Source: Saccharibacter floricola DSM 15669 (GTDB taxonomy: Bacteria; Pseudomonadota; Alphaproteobacteria; Acetobacterales; Acetobacteraceae). From it: 64,000 nucleotides of DNA. Below are positions 34,155 through 43,087 of the stretch, piece after piece. Numbering within the stretch: the first letter of the stretch is position 1; each line of letters starts with the position of its first letter. The stretch lies in assembly GCF_000378165.1 (NCBI RefSeq), contig NZ_KB899336.1, positions 79,092 to 143,091 on the forward strand, read 5' to 3'. A program made the position numbers and the translations under genes. The notes beneath the pieces were generated by a model, which saw nothing but the letters and a program-made list of their open reading frames with translations, searched no databases and was not told the origin of the DNA.

Positions 34155-35336
34155 CTACGATGCTTCCTCTACATGAAGCTTCCCCTCACAGATAGAGAGA
34201 GAAACCTCTCCGGCAAGGAGAGAAAGGGCTTCTTGCCCAAAAACATCGCGACGCCAACCATGGAGAACAGGCAGTTCCGTCTCTCCTAGCGCTAAACGCT
34301 CTAAGTCATCACTCGTCGCCACCAAACGAGCTGCCACACGATGTGTTTCACAACGGGCACTCAGTAACACCTTCAAAAGCGCCACAACACCCGGTGCAGG
34401 GCGCGGACGTTCTGAGCGTTTTTTATACGGCACCGCTGGGAGGTCTTCCTCAGGAACAGCCTCGCCAATCTCAATAGCCTCAAGAAGTTCGTGGCCTAAC
34501 GCACCAGCAGCAAACTCTGCACTGATCCCACGAATACGCGCCAAGCCCTTCGCATGTCGAGGTTTAACGGCTGCGATTTCCAGCAAACTTTCGTCCCGCA
34601 CCAAACGCTGCCGTGGGAGATCCACGCGCTGGGCGGCTAGCTCACGCCACGCGGCCAGCTCACGTAAAATCGCAAGAACACGACGGTTATGCGTACGAGC
34701 CTTCAGCTTCTCCCACAAACGGCGTGGATCAGGACGAAAGGTCTTTTCCTCGCCCAAAATAGCTTGCTCAGCTTCCACCCAATGCACGCGTTCCTGCGCT
34801 TTGAGCTGGTCACGCAGCTGACGATACACATCACGCAAATGCGTTACATCAGCACTGGCATAAGCTATTTGTGCAGGGGTAAGAGGCCGGGCCGCCCAAT
34901 CGCTAAAGCGATGGGTTTTATCAATAGATTGTCCCGTGATCGACCCAACGAGACTGTCATAACCAATTTGTTCGCCAAAACCAGCGACCATTGCCGCAAT
35001 TTGCGTGTCAAAAACATTGACCGGCAAACGCCCAAAAAGATGAAGAAAAATCTCCAGATCCTGCCGTGCGGCGTGAAACACCTTTGTGCACGTTGGTTCA
35101 GCCAAAAGCTCTGCCAAAGGCGCTAGATCGATACCAGGGGCGCACGCATCAATAATCGCGACGTCCTCTTCACCCCCGAGCTGCACCAAACACAGCTTAG
35201 GCCAGTAGGTTTTCTCACGCACAAACTCAGTATCAATCGTCACAAAAGGTTCATGACGAAGCTTCTCACATAAAGACGCAACGGCCTCTGATGTGGTGAT
35301 CATAACAGGGGCAGGGAAAGCAGGACGTTTTGACAT
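34155..35336 (-). CDS. rnd: Ribonuclease D
   Basis: Encodes 393 residues, normal length. The DEDD 3'-5' exonuclease domain begins FVTIDTEFVREKTYWPKLCLVQ near 31-52 with the first Asp/Glu, continues VFHAARQDLEIFLHLFG (Exo II) and YASADVTHLRDVYRQL (Exo III with Tyr and Asp). An HRDC domain follows (about 210-290: VLAILRELAAWRELAAQRVDLPRQRLVRDE). RNase D trims tRNA and other structured RNA 3' ends. It lies between gcrA and trxA, with 169 bp before trxA in which I see nothing definite. Confidence 0.95.
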   Translation of the reverse strand: MSKRPAFPAPVMITTSEAVASLCEKLRHEPFVTIDTEFVREKTYWPKLCLVQLGGEEDVAIIDACAPGIDLAPLAELLAEPTCTKVFHAARQDLEIFLHLFGRLPVNVFDTQIAAMVAGFGEQIGYDSLVGSITGQSIDKTHRFSDWAARPLTPAQIAYASADVTHLRDVYRQLRDQLKAQERVHWVEAEQAILGEEKTFRPDPRRLWEKLKARTHNRRVLAILRELAAWRELAAQRVDLPRQRLVRDESLLEIAAVKPRHAKGLARIRGISAEFAAGALGHELLEAIEIGEAVPEEDLPAVPYKKRSERPRPAPGVVALLKVLLSARCETHRVAARLVATSDDLERLALGETELPVLHGWRRDVFGQEALSLLAGEVSLSICEGKLHVEEAS

Positions 35337-35505
35337 AGCTCTTCTTCTACACTGTCATGGCCCATCTGACCACGCTCTCCTCTCTTTGATCCTCACAGAA
35401 TCTTGAGAAAAAGACAGCCCCTGCAGAAGAAAGTCTCCTACCTCCCCGAATAAAAGCCCCAACGCATGTGCCCATTAGTCTCATAGGCTGTGCGTCTTCC
35501 CTCTT

Positions 35506-35835
35506 TTATGCGCAGTTTTTATCAATCCATGCTTTAAGCTGGCTTTTTGGCAAAGCTCCAGTTTGTTGAGCAACCAAATTACCATCCTTGAAGAGCATCA
35601 TTGTCGGAATGCTGCGCACGCCAAACTTAGTTGGCGTTTCAGGGTTCGCATCGATATCTACCTTAGCAACCCGCACACGCCCCTTATAATCCGCGCCAAT
35701 TTCCTCAAGCGCTGGTGCTACCATTTTGCAGGGACCGCACCATTCTGCCCAGAAATCCACCAGAACATACCCATCAGCTTTTAAAACATCTGCTTCAAAA
35801 CCCTGATCGGTCACCGCAACGGTATTCTCGCTCAT
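35506..35835 (-). CDS. trxA: Thioredoxin
   Basis: Encodes 109 residues from ATG 35835, with AAGGA 8 nt upstream. The active site WCGPC is at 32-36 after the VLVDFWAE strand, and the conserved cis-Pro segment SIPTMMLFKDGN follows. It reduces protein disulfides using thioredoxin reductase. It follows addA on the same strand after 99 bp, a common alphaproteobacterial arrangement, but the gap suggests its own promoter as well. Confidence 0.97.
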   Translation of the reverse strand: MSENTVAVTDQGFEADVLKADGYVLVDFWAEWCGPCKMVAPALEEIGADYKGRVRVAKVDIDANPETPTKFGVRSIPTMMLFKDGNLVAQQTGALPKSQLKAWIDKNCA

Positions 35836-35934
35836 TACAACCATCCTTTTCAATTCAGCGTCTCACGATCTGGTGAGACTTAAAGATATTGGGCTAGTTG
35901 TAAAAAAGACAACCGCTATAGTCCACTATCCTGT

Positions 35935-38900
35935 TCACAGAGACGGCGGCTCTAACAAACTACGTGGGAGTTCATCCACCTGCGGCCCTTCTGTCCATAC
36001 GAGAAAACAGCGAATCTCTTTATCTGGATAGACCTGCGCCATAACCGCACGATAGGCCGCCATCTGACGCAGATAAGCCGATGGTGTTTGTGTCACCTCA
36101 CGTGGAGGCCGTCGACCCGTCTTATAATCACACAACCAAACCGCGTCATCTTCAAGGCAGAAACGGTCTACTTTCCCCAAGACCACCTGCCCCTCTTGCC
36201 CAACAGCCCCTTTCATCACACCAGAAATCGCCTGTTCTGAGCGACTATGAGGGCCAAAAAGCGGCTCTAAACGCGGTTCATTCAGCACAGCAAGAATGTG
36301 CTCGCATAGCTGGCTCACATCCTCTTTTTCCAACTTCCATGCTGGGCGTGAAAGCCAATGATACGCCTTCTGTGCGCGTTCCTGCACGGGCATCTCTGGG
36401 AGAAGCTGTAATAACCGATGCACCAGCCGCCCCCGTTGCATCGCCTTTTGGCGGCTTACCGTCCCATCAGACTTTAAAGGCCGCTCTTTAGCGTTCCCTT
36501 GCACGACATCCAATGGGGAACGTGCCGCAGGAGAAGGCCCAAACTCAGCACCATCCGGGCGACTCGGTGTTAGAGGTCGCGCTAACGCATCCTCTTGTGG
36601 TGCAGGCTCTGCCCGCCAATCTGGCGCCTGCCCCATCCATGACGGCACTATAATCGGTGCCTGATGCGGAGTTGAGGTTTTTTGGGGAGGCGACGTTTCC
36701 GTGCAACGCTCTTCAAGGGACAAAAGAGTACCTGACCATCCTCCCTCAAACGCCGTTTCTTGCACATTCTCAAGCTGAGCGAAGCCTTGTCGGCATTGTT
36801 CATACCAGCTGGTCTCCCCAACGGCACCACGAGCAGGCTCCCAACCGCAGATAACCAGCATATCACTCGCACGCGTTAACGCGACATAGAGAAGGCGGTT
36901 CTTCTCCGCGCGTGACTTTTCTGCTGCCTCTTGAGTGATTTGTGCGGTTCGCTGTGTGCCCATCTCTTTCTTCCGTGGTACCCAGAGGGGAACATCCATC
37001 CCCCCCTCATGGGGCCAGAGCACGTCACGGTCTCTCTCAGTCGTGGACGTCGTATCCGGCAGCACCACTAAACGGGCTTGCAGTCCCTTAGAGCCATGCA
37101 CGGTCATAATCCGCACCGCATCCACGTCACTTTCTGGCTCACGACGTGAGGTCGTCTCACTCGCCTCCAACCATTGCAAAAACCCTTGCAATGACGGCGC
37201 GTGCTGCATCTCATAATTCAGCGCAGCGTTCAGAAGTTCATCAACAGGCTCTGCTGCTTCCGGCCCTAAACGGGCTAAAAGCCGGGCCCGCCCTCCTTGG
37301 GCGCCAAGTGCTTGAACCAATATCTGATAGGGCGTGTCATAATCCACACGGCGATAAAGAGCAGACAGATTCTCCCAAGCGGAACGCCATTCCGCCCGTT
37401 CAGAATGACGCTCACGCAACAACGACCATAACGATGTTCCCCCTGAGCCCAGCGCTGCTTTCTTTCGGTCATGCGTCGCCAGATCCATCAGGGAATCATC
37501 GCTCAGCCCCCCTAATGGGGATGTCAGCACACTGGCCACACTCAGATCATCTTGAGGAAGCAGCAAAGCGGCACAAAGCGTCATCAAATCCCGCACGGCA
37601 ACCTGCTCGGTCAAACCAGATCGAATAAAGCTTGCGACGGGAACCTGGCGGGTCTTCAACGCACGAATAAAAGCCCGCAAGAAGGTTGAGCGCTTGGGCA
37701 CCAACACCAAAACATCCCCTGCTCGTAATGGCGGCTTCCCCGGCTGAGGTGAACGACCAATCTGCGTGCTGATCCATTCTGCCAGAGACTCGGCTAAACG
37801 CTGCGGCGCACTACGCTTATCACTATTGCGCAAAGGTGCCCGCCAAGGGCTGCTCTCCTCATCTGTATTAGGGTTTCCTCCCTCATCTTTGGCGGGCACA
37901 CATGGCCAAAGCTCCACCCGCCCTCCTTGACCAGGGCGGGCAGAAACATGCTCTTCCAATGTCTTTGTACCAGCTTCGCGCAGTCCGTATGCTGCTATGT
38001 CCTGCTGAAACACCCCATCCACGACGCTCAAAACAGGAGCGACCGACCGGAAGGAGACTTTCAATGTCGGTTCACGCCATAACAGGCCAGCACTTGTCAC
38101 GCGTCGCGCAAACTCCTTCCGCCATTTATGAAATTGTTCCGGCTCTGCCCCCTGAAAGCTATAGATGGACTGCTTAAAGTCCCCCACCGCGAAGATCGTG
38201 CGTGGCCGTGGTGTGTCCTCATGCCGCCCTTCACCAGAGAAAAAATCGCTGGTCAGAGCCCCTGCAATCTCCCATTGCAACGCCGATGTATCTTGCACCT
38301 CATCAAGAAGAAGATGGTCAATCCCGCCATCAAGCTTATACATCACCCACGCAGCACCGGGGTCACGCAACAAATCCCGCGTGTGGGCAATAAGGTCATT
38401 ATAATCGACTAAACCACGCTGGGTCTTTTCCTTCTGAAACCGCGACAAGACAGGAGCAGAGAGGCCCAACAAAGCCTGATTTACCTGCAAGAGCTGTTGA
38501 GCTCGGATCAGCTCTCGCAACTCTAACTGACGTTGTGCTTCTTGCTCCAACGCTTCCACCAACCCCGGGGCCAAAGGCTGAGCCGCTTTTGCAACAATAC
38601 TACCCATTTTACGAGGCGTTCCCTTGTCAGTCAGCAAAAGCCCCAACAACACGCCGTGCACCCGCTCTTCTACAGGAGTGGCCAGCCAGTCCAGAAACTG
38701 CTGGCCTTTCTTCCGCCCAGCGTCTGACATTTTGGGCCATGCTGCTTTGAGCCCTTCCCGAATCGCCTCCTCATTAGGCAAGCACACAGCCTCGCACTCG
38801 ACCGTCTCTGCGTCTTCATCCCCAGCCTTGAGCAAACGACGATACGCCGCAATCACCTGCTGCGGACGCTGGTTCCATAGCGTCACAAGTGGCTGAAGAC

Positions 38901-39561
38901 GCGCGATCTTCTCATTAAACCCGGTGACACGTTCCACGACATCACTAAAGGTTGCGACACTCGCAAGGCCCTGCGCATGTGCCGGGTGAAGGCTAAGCTC
39001 TTGCTCCAACGCCTGGCGGAGAGCAAGGGCGCTGTCAGTTTCTTCCATCAACGCAAAATGCGGGTCTAATGCTGCTTCTAGCGGGAAGCGCCTGAGCAAA
39101 GACTGACAGAACGCATGGATCGTCTCCACGCGCAGCCCACCGGGAAGATCCAATACCTTAAGAAACAAGCTCCGAGCCCGCGCTCGTGTATGCTCCGTAT
39201 CAGGGACATCCAGCGCCCGTAATTCCTGCCCCAGCTTTTCTGGCTCCAACGATACCCAGCGCCCGAGCCGGTCTTGCAAGCGGTTCGCCATCTCCGCCGC
39301 CGCGGCTTTCGTGTATGTTAAGCACAAAATACGCGCCGGATCAGAGCCTTCCAGCAGCACGCGCTCTCCCTCTGGAGTAATGTCCTCCAGCGGCAACATC
39401 AAACGCAAAAGCCGGTCAATAAGCAGCTTCGTCTTCCCAGACCCTGCTGAGGCTGACACAAAAACAGACGCACGCGGGTCTGACGCTTCCCGCTGTACCT
39501 TATCGGCCTGTGCAATGGCCTCCTGTTGGCGGCGTTGCGTTGCTGTCAGGCTTTGGCTCAT
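35935..39561 (-). CDS. addA: Double-strand break repair helicase-nuclease AddA
   Basis: Encodes 1208 residues. It is a UvrD-type helicase with Walker A FVSASAGSGKTKLLIDRLL near 33-51, the DE-box-like LLLDEVQDTSALQWEIAG region, and VRIMTVHGSKGLQARLVVLPDT (motif V) later. The C-terminal RecB-like nuclease is visible in GKVDRFCLEDDAVWLCDYKTGRRPP, with the Asp and Lys of the catalytic core. AddA pairs with AddB to process DNA ends for recombination. Its start overlaps the addB stop by 4 nt (ATGA), giving equal expression. Confidence 0.96.
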   Translation of the reverse strand: MSQSLTATQRRQQEAIAQADKVQREASDPRASVFVSASAGSGKTKLLIDRLLRLMLPLEDITPEGERVLLEGSDPARILCLTYTKAAAAEMANRLQDRLGRWVSLEPEKLGQELRALDVPDTEHTRARARSLFLKVLDLPGGLRVETIHAFCQSLLRRFPLEAALDPHFALMEETDSALALRQALEQELSLHPAHAQGLASVATFSDVVERVTGFNEKIARLQPLVTLWNQRPQQVIAAYRRLLKAGDEDAETVECEAVCLPNEEAIREGLKAAWPKMSDAGRKKGQQFLDWLATPVEERVHGVLLGLLLTDKGTPRKMGSIVAKAAQPLAPGLVEALEQEAQRQLELRELIRAQQLLQVNQALLGLSAPVLSRFQKEKTQRGLVDYNDLIAHTRDLLRDPGAAWVMYKLDGGIDHLLLDEVQDTSALQWEIAGALTSDFFSGEGRHEDTPRPRTIFAVGDFKQSIYSFQGAEPEQFHKWRKEFARRVTSAGLLWREPTLKVSFRSVAPVLSVVDGVFQQDIAAYGLREAGTKTLEEHVSARPGQGGRVELWPCVPAKDEGGNPNTDEESSPWRAPLRNSDKRSAPQRLAESLAEWISTQIGRSPQPGKPPLRAGDVLVLVPKRSTFLRAFIRALKTRQVPVASFIRSGLTEQVAVRDLMTLCAALLLPQDDLSVASVLTSPLGGLSDDSLMDLATHDRKKAALGSGGTSLWSLLRERHSERAEWRSAWENLSALYRRVDYDTPYQILVQALGAQGGRARLLARLGPEAAEPVDELLNAALNYEMQHAPSLQGFLQWLEASETTSRREPESDVDAVRIMTVHGSKGLQARLVVLPDTTSTTERDRDVLWPHEGGMDVPLWVPRKKEMGTQRTAQITQEAAEKSRAEKNRLLYVALTRASDMLVICGWEPARGAVGETSWYEQCRQGFAQLENVQETAFEGGWSGTLLSLEERCTETSPPQKTSTPHQAPIIVPSWMGQAPDWRAEPAPQEDALARPLTPSRPDGAEFGPSPAARSPLDVVQGNAKERPLKSDGTVSRQKAMQRGRLVHRLLQLLPEMPVQERAQKAYHWLSRPAWKLEKEDVSQLCEHILAVLNEPRLEPLFGPHSRSEQAISGVMKGAVGQEGQVVLGKVDRFCLEDDAVWLCDYKTGRRPPREVTQTPSAYLRQMAAYRAVMAQVYPDKEIRCFLVWTEGPQVDELPRSLLEPPSL

Positions 39562-42500
39562 GCGTCATCCTCCGTTGCTGACAAGCGCCATTCATCCACA
39601 CGCGCAAGCTGTGCATAATCAGTGTATCGTGGCACATGCCCAGCCCAAGGCTGAGAGCGATAAGGCCGTGACGGTGTGTCATAGTCCGTCAACAACGCCC
39701 GTAACTGCTCTAAGGCCCCCTCAACAAGCTCTGATAAGTTCACCTTACTTTTCGAAGAGGGGACTTCCTTCACTTCTCCCGGCGTTGCCCCGCCGCTTAG
39801 TTTCCAATAGAGAAGTTGCGTTACCTGCGCAGGGGGGAGCGACTCAAACGCCCCTCGTCCTAACAAAGCGGCCTCAAGCACCATTTGGGAAGCCCAGCCT
39901 AAAACAACATCTGTGCCCGTTGGAGGAGAGCCGGTTTTGTAATCATACACGCGTGCTGTCATCTCTTCCCCTTCATCGCCTGGCTCCAGATCAATACGGT
40001 CTGCGCGTCCAGCAACCGTGAACGCACCACCAGGGAGATCAGGGAAACGATACTGTGTCGTCACTTCAGTATGAGACGTGACAGACACCTCCCCCTGACA
40101 ACGCCCTTCTTCTTGTTGAGCTACCCAATCCGCAATACGGGCTAGGCGCGGACGCCACCACGCCTGAAGCGCCGGACGAATCGCTGCTTCTTCCAACACG
40201 TCATCGCACAAACTGCGCAAAATAGGCGCTGCCTTCTGAGGCCATGCCGCAGGATAACGACGAAACATACGCTCCAACGCGCTATGAACGATCATCCCAT
40301 AATCAGCATGCTCCACCCCCTCTTCCAAAGGAGAGAGCGCTTTAAGACGGAGAACATAGCGTGCATAAATCGCATATGGATCTGTTTTGAGGGTATCAAT
40401 CGCCGTAATACTCAAACGCCGTGGTCGGAGAGCCAAAGGCGGGCAAGGTTCTGGCGGAGAAACCGGACAAGCATCTCCTGCAGGCTGATCCAGCTGCTCT
40501 TGCCAAAACAGAGCGGGATGCTCCGGCAGAGCAGAACCGTCGCCCCGCCCCGCTAAGAACGCCAAAAGCCGTACCAACCAACGTGCCGGCACAGCTGGGC
40601 CGCCCTCTCGCCGCTGCGACCGTGACAAGATGACATTATCTGCAGCTAACGCCGCCATCGCAAAGTCGTGCGCACTCGCGCCAATCTGCCGCTCAGGTGA
40701 GAATAGCCCGACACGCTGGCGCATAGGGCGGCTCATCCACGGCCCAGAATCCGGCGCGGGTGGCCACACTGTCTCGTTCAGGCCACCCAAGATCACAGTA
40801 TCAAAGGCCAAGAGGCGCGCCTCCAGCACCCCGTAAATAGAAATCCGTGGATGGGCCAGCTCCACCCCTCCTTGATGGCCTCGCAACCCTGTCAGGGACT
40901 TCCCCGCCATCGAAACGGTTAAGAAGCCCTCAAGCGCCCTAACCGGCTGAGATGGCAGGTCTTTCGTGTAGGTCAGCAGCTCCACAAGATGCTGAGAAAG
41001 CATCGCGCCATCATCACCTTGCCACAGTCGTACCCCGGGTGGGTCTGCCTCTTCCGAGCTGCCCTCACCCTCTACAGAAGCGAGGGTTTGGGCACTCGTA
41101 ATCAGCGCCTCCAGCAAATCCGGTACGGCAACCTTGCCGTTGAGGGACAAAAGCGGCGTAAGAGCGCTCTCCAGTCGGTCTAAAAACGCCATCAGCACAA
41201 CAGCTGGCGATGCATCTTCCTCAGACGACATCTTATCCTGCAGTGCACCATAATGTTGCACCGCAGCTCGCAGCCCTGCCATACCCGGTGCGGGAGCAGG
41301 TCCACGCAGCACGGCACGCTCGAGAAGGCGCGCTAGAATACGGCATTGCCCCGGTGTCATCCCCAAGGCTGCAAGCGGGTGCTTTAAAACGGACAATAAG
41401 GCAACAGGAGAAAGCTCATCGCTGACACAAGCCGCGATCAGCCGTAAAAACACCGCTCCCGGCGTTCTGACCAACGGCTCACCCGCACTATCATCAGCGT
41501 GGATACCAAAACGCACAAGCTCACTGCGTACACGCTGGGCTAAAGCGCGATCCGGCGTCACGAGCGCCGCACTCTTCCCCGGTTGGGACGCCACATCACG
41601 CAAAATCAAAGCGATGGTTTGCGCCTCTTGCTGTGAATCATCAGCAGTGAGCAAGCTTAGCCCCGCACAGTCTTCCTCCCCCGTGCGTTCTCCCCAACGG
41701 GAAATACCTTGCTCAGGCAGCAATACCGTGCGCATCAGTGCCTCTCGCCCCGGACGCTTCGGTACCCCCCATTGTTCAATCTCTGCACGACGAACACCTA
41801 CATGAGCCAAAAACTCACGAAACAAAGCTTGGGGATGTGTCTCTGTTAGACGTTCCCATAGGTTTTCAGGGAGTGCGCAATCCACCCCTTGCAAAACCAC
41901 CACACCGCGCGGCAACGCCGCAACGGCCTCCAGCACCGTAGCGACCCCAGCAGACCCATCGACAAACCCAACAGCCCATACAGGATGCTGCGGCGGGTTC
42001 TCCTGCCACGCCTTTGCCTGTGCGGCCAGCAAAGCCACCTGACGAGCGATCAGGTTACTCAGCCCTTCTTCTGCCAACCATTGAGGCCAGAAGTCCGTCA
42101 CAATTTGCAAAAACAGCAGGGTCTTTTGCCAATGGTCCGCAAAATCTTCCACGACCGCATGAGGAAGCGTCTCGCTCAACGAGATACCGCGGCGTTCGGC
42201 CTCATCCATCAACTCTGCGAGGGCTTGCGCTAAGGGCCAGACACGCTCAATCGTGCCGCCATCCTCTTGCCCAGCCCCCATATGAAAGAGCGGGGCCTTA
42301 ACAATAAGCTGTGCCAGAATAGCCAACCGGCGCGTTGGCTCTACTGCGGGGGCTAGCCCTTCTTCCAACCGCATGGAAAAAAGCGCCTCACCATCCACAT
42401 CCCCTAACGCCACAATTGACGGCAGCAAAGCCGCCCGCCCGTCCAACACACGCAAAAACGCTTCCATCAAAGACCGCGCGGCGCGGCGCCCTGGCACTAA

Positions 42501-42623
42501 GATGGTGCCAACGCTGCCGCTTTCTGTGCCGTCTTTCTCCCCTTGAAGACCAATACGCTCCAGCCAGTTCAGCGCTACATGGTCTAAAAAGGGCAAGGAA
42601 GCAGGGATCGTTGCAATACTCAT
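39558..42623 (-). CDS. addB: Double-strand break repair protein AddB
   Basis: Encodes 1021 residues. The early LVPGRRAARSLMEAF and GGLNETVWPPAPDSGPWMSRPMR segments are typical of alphaproteobacterial AddB, a degenerate helicase. The C-terminal nuclease is seen as RADRIDLEPGDEGEEMTARVYDYKTGSPP, with catalytic Asp and Lys. It lacks a clear Walker A, as in other AddB proteins of this class. It overlaps tsaE at its start and addA at its end, each by 4 nt. Confidence 0.95.
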   Translation of the reverse strand: MSIATIPASLPFLDHVALNWLERIGLQGEKDGTESGSVGTILVPGRRAARSLMEAFLRVLDGRAALLPSIVALGDVDGEALFSMRLEEGLAPAVEPTRRLAILAQLIVKAPLFHMGAGQEDGGTIERVWPLAQALAELMDEAERRGISLSETLPHAVVEDFADHWQKTLLFLQIVTDFWPQWLAEEGLSNLIARQVALLAAQAKAWQENPPQHPVWAVGFVDGSAGVATVLEAVAALPRGVVVLQGVDCALPENLWERLTETHPQALFREFLAHVGVRRAEIEQWGVPKRPGREALMRTVLLPEQGISRWGERTGEEDCAGLSLLTADDSQQEAQTIALILRDVASQPGKSAALVTPDRALAQRVRSELVRFGIHADDSAGEPLVRTPGAVFLRLIAACVSDELSPVALLSVLKHPLAALGMTPGQCRILARLLERAVLRGPAPAPGMAGLRAAVQHYGALQDKMSSEEDASPAVVLMAFLDRLESALTPLLSLNGKVAVPDLLEALITSAQTLASVEGEGSSEEADPPGVRLWQGDDGAMLSQHLVELLTYTKDLPSQPVRALEGFLTVSMAGKSLTGLRGHQGGVELAHPRISIYGVLEARLLAFDTVILGGLNETVWPPAPDSGPWMSRPMRQRVGLFSPERQIGASAHDFAMAALAADNVILSRSQRREGGPAVPARWLVRLLAFLAGRGDGSALPEHPALFWQEQLDQPAGDACPVSPPEPCPPLALRPRRLSITAIDTLKTDPYAIYARYVLRLKALSPLEEGVEHADYGMIVHSALERMFRRYPAAWPQKAAPILRSLCDDVLEEAAIRPALQAWWRPRLARIADWVAQQEEGRCQGEVSVTSHTEVTTQYRFPDLPGGAFTVAGRADRIDLEPGDEGEEMTARVYDYKTGSPPTGTDVVLGWASQMVLEAALLGRGAFESLPPAQVTQLLYWKLSGGATPGEVKEVPSSKSKVNLSELVEGALEQLRALLTDYDTPSRPYRSQPWAGHVPRYTDYAQLARVDEWRLSATEDDA

Positions 42624-43078
42624 ACCCCAACCCCTTCAAGGCGTTCTGCGTCCCACCCGGTGAGCATTAAACGACGCTCCTCCTCGCCCTCACCATAAGC
42701 AAGGGTGAGATGAAGAGCATTGGGAGGAAGATGATCTTCCGCACGTTCAGGCCATTCAACCAGCATAATGCCGTCACAGGCTTCGTCCCAGTCCAGCTCA
42801 TACAGCCCTTCAGGGCCTGATAAACGCCACAAATCATAATGGAATACGGGCCCAGCAGGGGTGTCATAAGGCTGCACCAATGCAAAGCTTGGGCTTGGCA
42901 CATCCAAAGTGGGGTCTTGCGCAAGGGCCTGCAGAAAAGCCCGGGCGAACGTGCTTTTTCCAGCTCCTAACCCACCCGACAACGCAAAACAGTCCCCTAA
43001 ACGCACCCGCTCAGCGAGTTGTTGTGCCAAGCGTGCCGTGTGAGCTGGGGAAGACAGCGTGATGAGCATAGAGACCAA
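42620..43078 (-). CDS. tsaE: tRNA threonylcarbamoyladenosine biosynthesis ATPase TsaE
   Basis: Encodes 152 residues if it starts at TTG 43078, or 149 from ATG 43069. The P-loop GGLGAGKSTF lies near 35-44, followed by the SPSFALVQPYD motif and the late VEWPERAEDHLPPN. TsaE helps TsaB/TsaD make the t6A modification at tRNA position 37. It lies 9 bp after acnA and overlaps addB by 4 bp (ATGA), so it bridges the central-metabolism genes and the repair genes. Confidence 0.92.
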   Translation of the reverse strand: MVSMLITLSSPAHTARLAQQLAERVRLGDCFALSGGLGAGKSTFARAFLQALAQDPTLDVPSPSFALVQPYDTPAGPVFHYDLWRLSGPEGLYELDWDEACDGIMLVEWPERAEDHLPPNALHLTLAYGEGEEERRLMLTGWDAERLEGVGV

Positions 43079-43087
43079 CCATTCTTC

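Noticed and set aside
42014-42301. Plus-strand 95-codon ORF inside addB
   Set aside because: Antisense shadow typical of this base composition; addB has clear motifs on the other strand.
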